Source: Thermoproteota archaeon
GTDB lineage: Archaea > Korarchaeota > Korarchaeia > Korarchaeales > Korarchaeaceae
Direction of reading: 5' to 3'
Length of the DNA: 7,323 bases
Assembly: GCA_021158805.1 (NCBI GenBank)
Contig: JAGGTZ010000018.1
Coordinates: 1 to 7,323 of the forward strand
The notes under the pieces are model-generated. The model ran no database searches. It saw only the letters and a program-made list of their open reading frames with translations, and was not told where the DNA came from. Positions 1 to 5,809 of the stretch are shown here, piece after piece. Each line of letters opens with the position of its first letter. Position 1 is the stretch's first letter. A program made the translations under genes and the position numbers.

Positions 1-1
1 C

Positions 2-1507
2 CTCTCCTCAGTAATACTCCCCCTTTTATGGATGGTAGCAATAGCTCCGCTTCTATTTACGGGTACAAAAGCCATCTCCAGGGCTCTAGTAGATCCAGGG
101 GTTTTAAACGCCCTTTGGTTCTCTTTTATCCAAGCAATATTAGCTGCCGCTATAGCGTCAGCTCTCGCTATACCATTGGGGTACCTGAACGCTACCTATG
201 ACTACCCAGGCAGGAGCTTAATCGAGGTGGTGACCACAGCTCCTTTCACAATGCCAACGATATCAGTAGCCCTAGCCTTCCTCCTGATAGTGAGATCAGA
301 CCTCTTACCAGCTGGTCTCCCAGCCATTGCCCTAGCTAATGCATACTTTAACTTCGGATTCTGTTCCCAAATGGTTACCTCCTCCTTACTAACTGTAGGG
401 AAGAGATTGGAGGAGGCCAGCGAAGTCCTAGGTGCCTCTAGATTAATGAAGTGGAGGAAAATAATCCTCCCCCTAGCACTTAGGGGCGTATCTTATGGAT
501 TCATTCTGACATTCACCTTGAGCTTCGCGAGCTTTGCAGTTCCCCTACTATTAGGGGGGCCAAGAGCTAGGACGCTGGAAGTGGAGATCTACTCCCTCTA
601 CAAGATCTACCTAGATGAGAAGATGGCATCGGCAGCGGCCTTATTACAACTGATCATTACTTTCTCATTTTCCATGCTATTAACAAGGAGAGTTCCAAGC
701 CCCAGGGCCATGGAGCTGAGGAGAAGACGATCCCTTCCTGCTAAACTATTTCCGATATTAGCGTATCCATATCTCCTGTCTATAATAGCGGCCTATCCAA
801 TGTGTTACCTCTTCCTGAAATCGTTAATAAACCCATTTACCGGTAAGCTGGCCCCTCAAGTTTATCTGAAACTAATTTCTCTAGAGTACGATCCAATTCT
901 AGGTGTTTCTCCCCTAAGACCGCTGGCAAATAGCCTTTTCTATGCTTTAATGACGGCCCTCATAGTTCTCACCATATCATCCCTCATATCCTTATCCCCC
1001 AAAGCTAGGAAGCTTGCAACGATCCTTTCCATGCTACCACTAGGTACATCTTCAATAACCATGGCCTTAGGTCTCTACATTATCGCATCCAGACTTGAGA
1101 TTCCAGGGTGGATTGCGATAATCTTAAGCCACGTATTAATAGCCTTCCCATTTGTTATCAGGTCGCTAGAATCGGGAGTCTCTGGACTCTCTCCAAGTCT
1201 CATGGATGCAGCTGAGACATTAGGATTGAGCAGACTTGATGCACTTTTCAAGGTGGCATTTCCCGCATCGCTGCCGGCTGTGCTATCAGCTACATTCTAC
1301 TCCTTCGCCCTTTCTATATCTGAAACGTCTGCCTCCACGCTATTGGCAGAACCCGAGACATCAACATTAACTGTTGCTGCATTGAAGTACTCCGGGGCGA
1401 GGAAGTTTCAGATGGCCTCTGCGATCTCCTTCATTGTAATGATATTAACGTGGCTGTTCTTGTGGTTAAAATCGGAGCTGGAGAGGAGGATTCCATGGTT
1501 GAGGTAA
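2..1507 (+). CDS. ABC transporter fused double permease, FbpB/ThiP-like (5' partial)
   Basis: Inner-membrane channel of an ABC importer with two permease units fused in one chain. The frame is open to the left edge and the ten codons before the first Met (position 32) are hydrophobic, so the real start lies outside the window. Numbering from that Met, each half has the conserved cytoplasmic EAA loop that docks on the ATPase: residues 127-147 (EEASEVLGASRLMKWRK...LP) and 392-411 (DAAETLGLSRLDALFKVAFP). About twelve hydrophobic segments can be traced, with a basic linker near residues 219-235 (RRxPSPRAMELRRRR) between the halves. At 491+ residues it is near the roughly 500-550 of fused FbpB (ferric iron) and ThiP (thiamine) permeases. 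The C-terminal stretch with SISETSAS and AEPETSTLTVAA resembles that group. It overlaps the ATPase gene by 13 bases. The substrate cannot be told without the binding protein. Confidence 0.9.
   Translation, partial: LSSVILPLLWMVAIAPLLFTGTKAISRALVDPGVLNALWFSFIQAILAAAIASALAIPLGYLNATYDYPGRSLIEVVTTAPFTMPTISVALAFLLIVRSDLLPAGLPAIALANAYFNFGFCSQMVTSSLLTVGKRLEEASEVLGASRLMKWRKIILPLALRGVSYGFILTFTLSFASFAVPLLLGGPRARTLEVEIYSLYKIYLDEKMASAAALLQLIITFSFSMLLTRRVPSPRAMELRRRRSLPAKLFPILAYPYLLSIIAAYPMCYLFLKSLINPFTGKLAPQVYLKLISLEYDPILGVSPLRPLANSLFYALMTALIVLTISSLISLSPKARKLATILSMLPLGTSSITMALGLYIIASRLEIPGWIAIILSHVLIAFPFVIRSLESGVSGLSPSLMDAAETLGLSRLDALFKVAFPASLPAVLSATFYSFALSISETSASTLLAEPETSTLTVAALKYSGARKFQMASAISFIVMILTWLFLWLKSELERRIPWLR
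1484..1489 (+). promoter_or_regulatory. Shine-Dalgarno site for the ABC ATPase
   Basis: AGGAGG within the longer purine run GGAGAGGAGGA, five bases before ATG 1495 and inside the end of the permease gene. It decides the ATPase start and suggests translational coupling of the two overlapping genes. Confidence 0.8.
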
Positions 1508-2496
1508 GGGTCGTAGGGGTTACTAAGAGATTTGGTAGCGTAACAGCTCTCTCTGGGGTCAACCTTACCGTCCCCGACGGTATGATTACTGCGGTCTTAG
1601 GGCCGAGCGGATGTGGGAAGACCACATTACTTAGGGTCATTGCTGGTCTTGAGAAACCAGATGAAGGAGCTATTTACTTCGGAGATAATGATGTGACGGA
1701 TCTTCCAACTAAGGAGAGAAATGTAGGGATGGTCTTCCAAGATCTGGCACTCTTCCCACATCTTACAGTCTTGGAAAATGTGATATTTGGTTTGGAGGCT
1801 AGAGGCCTTCTAAAAGGAGAGGCATTGAGGATAGCCAGAGAGTACTTAGAGATCTTTAAGCTGGAAGGGTTGGAGGAGAGATATCCTCACCAACTCTCAG
1901 GAGGTCAACAGCAGAGGGTAGCGCTTGCCAGGGCTCTAGCTCCAGAGCCAGAGATACTATTACTAGACGAGCCATTTGGAGCTCTAGACGTTAAACTGAG
2001 GGAAGAACTCCTCTGGGAACTCCGAAAACTCCTCTCAGAGAAGAAGTTCACGGCTTTACATGTAACTCACGACCAGTCGGAGGCCATGGCTGTAGCTGAT
2101 AGGCTAGCTATAATGTGTGAAGGTAGGATAGTGAGGGAGGGGAGTGTAGAGGAGGTTATCAGTAATCCAAGAGGGGAATTCGCGGCCAGGTTTTTGGGTG
2201 CTAATATCTTAACATTGATAGAGACCTCTAGAGGGGTATACAAGCTAGGAGGAATTGAAGTGAGGTCAAAACCTGGGTTAAAAGAGCTTAAAATAGGATT
2301 TTATCCTGAAGATGTGGAGATCGGTCAAGGCATCGAAGTAGAAGTACTTACAGTTTCTAAGCACCGCTCGGGCTACAGAATAAAGGTAATATCCCCAGAA
2401 CTAGATGAGGAGCTGGAGGTCTGGCTAAAGTCTATTCCGGGCGAGAAGTTTGAGATAAGGCCCATGAGATGGTTTGTCCTACCGGAGATGCGATGA
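1495..2496 (+). CDS. ABC transporter ATP-binding protein, CysA/PotA/FbpC family
   Basis: ATPase that powers the fused permease encoded just upstream. From the ATG at 1495 (333 residues) the nucleotide-binding domain is complete: Walker A GPSGCGKTT (36-44), Q-loop VFQD (Gln82), signature LSGGQQQR (134-141), Walker B ILLLDEP (154-160), D-loop GALD and the H-loop VTHDQSEA (His192). After about residue 225 (NPRGEFAARFLGAN) comes a C-terminal region of about 100 residues like the TOBE/OB-fold of the molybdate, sulfate, iron and polyamine importers. The start is chosen because AGGAGG (1484-1489) sits five bases before ATG 1495 and the protein then begins VEVRVVGVTKRFG, as family members do. An upstream in-frame GTG at 1450 would add 15 residues read through the permease gene and has no such site. 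Substrates in this family vary (iron, thiamine, polyamine, sulfate, sugars), so none is assigned. Confidence 0.93.
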   Translation: MVEVRVVGVTKRFGSVTALSGVNLTVPDGMITAVLGPSGCGKTTLLRVIAGLEKPDEGAIYFGDNDVTDLPTKERNVGMVFQDLALFPHLTVLENVIFGLEARGLLKGEALRIAREYLEIFKLEGLEERYPHQLSGGQQQRVALARALAPEPEILLLDEPFGALDVKLREELLWELRKLLSEKKFTALHVTHDQSEAMAVADRLAIMCEGRIVREGSVEEVISNPRGEFAARFLGANILTLIETSRGVYKLGGIEVRSKPGLKELKIGFYPEDVEIGQGIEVEVLTVSKHRSGYRIKVISPELDEELEVWLKSIPGEKFEIRPMRWFVLPEMR

Positions 2497-2549
2497 GGCC
2501 CCTCTTAACCGCAAAGCCCACTCCTGCCAGTTTCCTCTTCAGAAATTAA

Positions 2550-2560
2550 GGCTTTTAACA
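2550..2560 (+). promoter_or_regulatory. Candidate archaeal TATA box for the exported-protein gene
   Basis: GGCTTTTAACA resembles an archaeal A-box. Its centre near 2555 would place transcription start near 2581, giving a leader of about 16 bases before ATG 2597 and excluding the TTG at 2573 as start on this transcript. The 2497-2549 stretch before it is non-coding, with a pyrimidine run TTTCCTCTTC (2531-2540) that may help end the ABC transcript. Prediction by eye only. Confidence 0.4.
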
Positions 2561-2596
2561 TAAAGTACAAATTTGAGTAGAGCAGGCTATACTGAA

Positions 2597-3190
2597 ATGC
2601 GAGATAAGTATCTCCTCGTCTACCTTACCTTAGTAGCAGTCCTTGCTGTCGTGATAATGACGTCATCGAGTATCAAGAGAGAAAAGCCTTCCATCTCTGA
2701 GATAAACTACATAAACCTATCAGACGGTTACATAATCGAATTCAATTACGAGACTGGGGAGGTTGTTCGAGTATGGATATTGAACGAGAGTTCCTTTTAC
2801 AGGGTCAGTGTAGAGATCCTGACGGGGGCTGGCAGCAACGTAAGATCCGTCAAAGGCAAGATATCAGGTGGGGTCTATACGCTTGGACTATTAGTAATGC
2901 GATCTCTCGACGCAAAGATATACACGAACACATCTAAAGACGGAGGTTATGATTTCTCCCTGGTCGATATAGGTGTAAGTGGCGAGGACCACATGATAGT
3001 AGATTTCGTCTTGGTTGGAGAGGGAGAGGTGAAGCTAAAGGCAGATACCACTGTAAAAAAGGGAAATGTCCTCAGGACACTTTGTTTCGATACCACATTC
3101 TACTTGGGCTATGAGAGGGTCCCCTTAAGACCTTGGGAAGCTGTAACTTCGGGCCTCCCGCGAGGCAATAGAGCGGTCGATGGTAGTTGA
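2597..3190 (+). CDS. Hypothetical membrane-anchored or exported protein
   Basis: I do not recognise this family. The 197-residue protein begins MRDKY and then has one hydrophobic segment (about residues 5-22, LLVYLTLVAVLAVVIM), which looks like a signal anchor or uncleaved signal peptide. The rest is soluble and strand-rich by composition, with alternating Val/Ile/Tyr and Gly, Asn and Ser turns, which fits a small beta-sandwich outside the membrane. There is one cysteine (in LRTLCFDTTFYLG) and no visible catalytic motif. ATG 2597 is preferred because it puts the hydrophobic segment at the N-terminus and fits the TATA box. A TTG at 2573 would add eight residues (MSRAGYTE). It follows the ABC operon after a gap of about 100 bases and ends 2 bases from the stop of the convergent OSBS/NSAR gene. 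It is not typical of a solute-binding protein: it is too short and has no lipobox. Confidence 0.7.
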   Translation: MRDKYLLVYLTLVAVLAVVIMTSSSIKREKPSISEINYINLSDGYIIEFNYETGEVVRVWILNESSFYRVSVEILTGAGSNVRSVKGKISGGVYTLGLLVMRSLDAKIYTNTSKDGGYDFSLVDIGVSGEDHMIVDFVLVGEGEVKLKADTTVKKGNVLRTLCFDTTFYLGYERVPLRPWEAVTSGLPRGNRAVDGS

Positions 3191-3192
3191 TG

Positions 3193-4299
3193 TTAAGAGA
3201 GCTGGATCACCTTATGCTTCAAAGTCCTCTTCTCTATCTCACTTTCTAAGACTTCGACTCCTATCCCTGGCTTATTTGGGACTCTTATAGTCCCTTCCTG
3301 TGTAAGACTCCACGGTGGATCTACTATATCTTTCTCGTAGTACCTGTCACTGGCTGAGATGTCGTTAGGGAACCTGATGTTAGGTAGAGTTGCTGCCGCC
3401 ACCTGGTGCCCCCTACCTACGCCAGTCTCAAGTAGCCCACCTATCCAAACAGGCATTCCTACGGAGGCACAGAAATCATGAATTTTCCTCGTATTAATAA
3501 GCCCACCTACTCTAGCAGGTTTTATGTTTATTATAGAACAGCTGCCCAGCCTGTAAGCTCTGTAAGCATCCTCTGGTTTCTTTATACTCTCATCTAAACA
3601 GATAGGGGTCTTTAGCATACGGGCTAGTACGGAGTGATCTACTATATCGTCATAATCTAATGGTTGCTCTAACATGAGAAGATCGAACTCATCTAGCTTC
3701 TTGAGAAGGGGCCAGTCATTGAGTTCGTAGGCGGCATTAGCATCGACTTGAAGTAGTATGTCAGGGTACTCCTCCCTGACGCTCTTGAGTACCTCGTAGT
3801 CCCATCCTGGCTTTATCTTTAGTTTGATTCTCCTATACCCTTTTTCCAAGTAGGAGGAAATGGTACCCAGTAGCTTTTCAATGCTCTCCTCTATTCCGAC
3901 ACTAACCCCGCTTTCGATTTCCTCTCGGACCCCACCTAATAGTTTCCACAATGGCATACCCTCTCTTTTAGCTTTTAGATCCCATAGAGCCATCTCTACA
4001 CCTGCCTTTGCCATATTATGGCCTCTAATCAGCTTTACTCGATCTAAAAATTCTTCAGGATTATTAGATCTCAAGGCAGACTCTGCCAAGAAATTACTTA
4101 TGATATAAAACGCTGTCTCCGAAGTCTCATATGAGTAGAGGGGTTCAGAGTCGGCTGGCGCCTCCCCCCAACCGACTTCCCCTGAATCATCCTCTATCCT
4201 CACTATAACCCCTTGTCTCCTCTTAGTGGCACCGAAGCTAGTCTCGAACTTATGAACTAGCTCCATTTCCACTAGGTACAGGTCAAGCCTACGACCCAC
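3193..4299 (-). CDS. menC: o-Succinylbenzoate synthase / N-succinylamino acid racemase (enolase superfamily)
   Basis: Enolase-superfamily enzyme, 368 residues, the length I recall for the Amycolatopsis N-acylamino acid racemase. An N-terminal capping domain (about 1-125) is followed by the (beta/alpha)7-beta barrel. Visible active-site residues: Lys159-Leu-Lys161 (KxK acid/base motif), Mg ligands Asp186 (QVDANAAY), Glu211 (LEQPL) and Asp236 (CLDES), and the opposite base Lys260 (NIKPARVGG). The late motif SASDRYYEKD (316-325) marks the OSBS/NSAR subgroup rather than muconate cycloisomerase or dipeptide epimerase. Arg263 matches the second-shell Arg266 linked with racemase ability, so racemisation of N-succinylamino acids, menaquinone synthesis (dehydration of SHCHC), or both are possible; menC is the family symbol, not proof of role. 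The GTG start at 4299 is chosen because of GGAGGAG seven bases before it. The gene overlaps the HMG-CoA reductase stop by 11 bases. Confidence 0.88.
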   Translation of the reverse strand: MGRRLDLYLVEMELVHKFETSFGATKRRQGVIVRIEDDSGEVGWGEAPADSEPLYSYETSETAFYIISNFLAESALRSNNPEEFLDRVKLIRGHNMAKAGVEMALWDLKAKREGMPLWKLLGGVREEIESGVSVGIEESIEKLLGTISSYLEKGYRRIKLKIKPGWDYEVLKSVREEYPDILLQVDANAAYELNDWPLLKKLDEFDLLMLEQPLDYDDIVDHSVLARMLKTPICLDESIKKPEDAYRAYRLGSCSIINIKPARVGGLINTRKIHDFCASVGMPVWIGGLLETGVGRGHQVAAATLPNIRFPNDISASDRYYEKDIVDPPWSLTQEGTIRVPNKPGIGVEVLESEIEKRTLKHKVIQLS

Positions 4300-5554
4300 T
4301 CCTTATCTCCTCCAATATCTCCCTAGCCCTATCTAGGTTTATCCTCTTCTCCCTCAACATCTTCTCTACTATCTTATCTACCTCCTCTGGGGTTGCACCT
4401 ACGGCCATAGCTATGTTCCTAGCATGGAGCTTCATATGCCCGGCCTGTATCCCCTCCGTAGCTAATGCCCTTAGCGCTGCGAAGTTTTGAGCTAGGCCAA
4501 CAGCAGCTATTACCTGAGCTAATTCCTTGGCTTTCGTTACCCCCAATATCTTTAGGGCTATCTTGGCTATTGGATGTACCCTTACGACCCCTCCAACAGT
4601 ACCAACCGCTACCGGGAGTTCAATGCTCCCCCATAAGTCGCCGTTCTCGTCTACCCAATATTCGGTCAGAGAGGTATATTTTCCGTTTCTGGCAGCATAG
4701 CTATGGGCTCCAGCCTCTAATGCTCTTGTATCCTGTCCTGTTGCTCTAGCTACCGCAATTACCCCATTCATAATACCTTTATTATGAGTTGCAGCTCTAT
4801 ATGGATCATATTTAGCGAAACGATAGGCCCACATTATCCCCTCAACAACCTCTTCACCTCCTATAGCCGATTTGGCAAATTTGGCCTTAGCCCTGGCTAA
4901 CCTCCTATCTGCTAGATTTGAAAGAATCCTTAGGTATACCTTACCACCTGTAATTCTCTCTAGCATTGGAGCGAGTCCTTCGGCCATAGTATTTACTGTG
5001 TTGGCTCCCATGGCATCTAACGTATCTACGTAGAGATGGACCACCATCATAGGGCCTGCATCCGTCTCTACTATTCTTACCTCTAGATCTCTCGCTCCCC
5101 CACCTAATTTTATCAGTAGAGGATCCATTTCATTGGCTGCTTCCAGTAGCTTATCTTTTTCCCCTAGAATTGACCTTCTAGCCTCTTCCAAGTCTTTTAC
5201 ACCCACTATCTGTATCTGAGATATCATTATAGAGTCCGTTGCCTCAGCTTGGAATCCTCCAGATGCTCTAGCCATTTTGGCCGCATTACTTGCAGCAGCA
5301 ACGACGCTTGGCTCCTCAATGGCCATCGGCACTAGATAATCCTTTCCATTTATCAGAAAGTTGGTCGCTATCCCAAGCGGGAGGGGCCATAGTCCCACCA
5401 CATTCTCTATCATGTGATCGGCTACCTCTACCGGTAAGAGACCCTTCTTTAGCGTCTCGGCTTCCTCATTGGTAAGACCAGCAAACTCCTTCACAATCTT
5501 GACCCTCTCATCGACTGAGAGCTTATAGAAACCAGGTATCCTAGAGCTTGGCAA
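4289..5554 (-). CDS. hmgA: Class II HMG-CoA reductase
   Basis: Makes or oxidises mevalonate from/to HMG-CoA; in an archaeon it is expected to supply mevalonate for isoprenoid ether lipids. Numbered from the far ATG at 5656 (subtract 34 for the chosen start): HMG-CoA-binding ENVVG (84-88), catalytic Glu115 (IEEPSVVAAASNAAK), nucleotide-binding DAMGANTVN (214-222), catalytic Lys293 (HNKGIMNG), Asp309 (GQDTRALEAGAH) and His411 (GHMKLHARN). These are class II hallmarks (Pseudomonas mevalonii type), found in some archaea, many of which have class I. The TTG at 5554 is chosen because the protein then begins MPSSRIPGFYKLS, close to the P. mevalonii N-terminus, and follows a TATA box. ATG 5656 would add 34 low-complexity residues across an inverted repeat. 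ENVVGLWPLPLG departs from the usual class II ENVIGT-F-x-LPLG. It is first gene of an operon with the OSBS/NSAR gene. NAD or NADP preference is not decided here. Confidence 0.93.
   Translation of the reverse strand: MPSSRIPGFYKLSVDERVKIVKEFAGLTNEEAETLKKGLLPVEVADHMIENVVGLWPLPLGIATNFLINGKDYLVPMAIEEPSVVAAASNAAKMARASGGFQAEATDSIMISQIQIVGVKDLEEARRSILGEKDKLLEAANEMDPLLIKLGGGARDLEVRIVETDAGPMMVVHLYVDTLDAMGANTVNTMAEGLAPMLERITGGKVYLRILSNLADRRLARAKAKFAKSAIGGEEVVEGIMWAYRFAKYDPYRAATHNKGIMNGVIAVARATGQDTRALEAGAHSYAARNGKYTSLTEYWVDENGDLWGSIELPVAVGTVGGVVRVHPIAKIALKILGVTKAKELAQVIAAVGLAQNFAALRALATEGIQAGHMKLHARNIAMAVGATPEEVDKIVEKMLREKRINLDRAREILEEIRSGS
4307..4313 (-). promoter_or_regulatory. Shine-Dalgarno site for the OSBS/NSAR gene
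   Basis: On the minus strand GGAGGAG lies seven bases before GTG 4299, inside the last codons of the HMG-CoA reductase gene. It supports the GTG start over the internal ATG at Met12 and marks the gene as the second member of an operon. Confidence 0.75.
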
Positions 5555-5581
5555 CTTACCACCGGAACTTGGGGACCTTGG

Positions 5582-5591
5582 TAAAAATAAA
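5582..5591 (-). promoter_or_regulatory. Proximal TATA box of the HMG-CoA reductase operon
   Basis: Minus-strand TTTATTTTTA, followed by CC. Its centre is about 32 bases before TTG 5554, so transcription would start roughly six bases before that codon, a nearly leaderless transcript. A GGTGGT (5558-5563) lies three bases before the TTG, perhaps too close to act as a normal ribosome site. The perfect inverted repeat at 5596-5637 begins four bases upstream, over the place where the BRE would be. Confidence 0.5.
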
Positions 5592-5595
5592 TGGA

Positions 5596-5637
5596 TTCCT
5601 CCGTCAAATGAAGTCTTGGCTTGGCTTGACGGAGGAA
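5596..5637. repeat. Perfect 12-bp inverted repeat, 18-base spacer, in the reductase promoter
   Basis: Left arm TTCCTCCGTCAA (5596-5607), right arm TTGACGGAGGAA (5626-5637), 12 of 12 matching, with spacer 5608-5625 containing two and a half CTTGG units. The arm centres are exactly 30 bp apart, about three helical turns, so two bound protein units would face the same side of the DNA. It sits just upstream of the proximal reductase TATA box, a usual place for an archaeal activator or repressor site. If transcription instead starts at the distal box, the same bases could form an RNA hairpin in the leader. Confidence 0.8.
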
Positions 5638-5694
5638 CCTTGGGCCGTATCGCCATACACGGTGCTTTCTTACTTTAATTGGTAGGGCTTAGTG

Positions 5695-5706
5695 GGTAAA
5701 AATAAT
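5695..5706 (-). promoter_or_regulatory. Possible distal TATA box of the HMG-CoA reductase operon
   Basis: Minus-strand ATTATTTTTACC. It shares an 11-base identical core (TTATTTTTACC) with the proximal box at 5580-5590, 115 bases away. It would start transcription near 5675, about 19 bases before ATG 5656, and that leader has no Shine-Dalgarno sequence. It may be a second promoter or a chance A/T run. Confidence 0.3.
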
Positions 5707-5781
5707 GATAAATTACCCAACAAATCTGACAATATATAGCTCATTTAGTGCGAATAAAATAAAGCATCTCCCATGAGAATA

Positions 5782-5788
5782 TTTTATA
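5782..5788 (+). promoter_or_regulatory. TATA box of the polyprenol kinase homologue
   Basis: TTTTATA, centred about 25 bases before GTG 5810, which predicts a leaderless transcript starting at or next to the start codon. No Shine-Dalgarno sequence is present, in agreement. The rest of the divergent region (5707-5781) is AT-rich, with another TATA-like AATATATAG at 5731-5739 whose use is unclear. Confidence 0.6.
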
Positions 5789-5809
5789 GATATACTGTCC
5801 TGAAGCCAT

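Noticed and set aside
1431..1640. Minus-strand open frame of 69 codons across the permease/ATPase junction
   Set aside because: It is a shadow of the two overlapping plus-strand genes, which have full family motifs; the product has no recognisable features and no promoter or ribosome site.
2573..2596. TTG 2573 as the start of the exported-protein gene
   Set aside because: It lies only about 17 bases after the best TATA centre and has no ribosome site; ATG 2597 leaves the usual short charged N-terminus before the hydrophobic segment.
3860..4108. Plus-strand open frame of 82 codons
   Set aside because: It lies opposite the capping domain and first barrel strand of the OSBS/NSAR gene and shows no start signal or recognisable motif.
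4465..4749. Plus-strand open frame of 94 codons
   Set aside because: It is antisense to the catalytic C-terminal part of HMG-CoA reductase, and its Leu/Pro/Gln-rich product is typical of a shadow frame.
5290..5475. Plus-strand open frame of 61 codons
   Set aside because: It is antisense to the N-terminal part of HMG-CoA reductase, with no promoter or ribosome site.
5555..5656. A 34-residue N-terminal extension of HMG-CoA reductase from ATG 5656
   Set aside because: The extension is unlike family N-termini and low in complexity, and it spans a perfect inverted repeat and a TATA box. The TTG start gives a normal class II N-terminus. Kept as an alternative in the findings.
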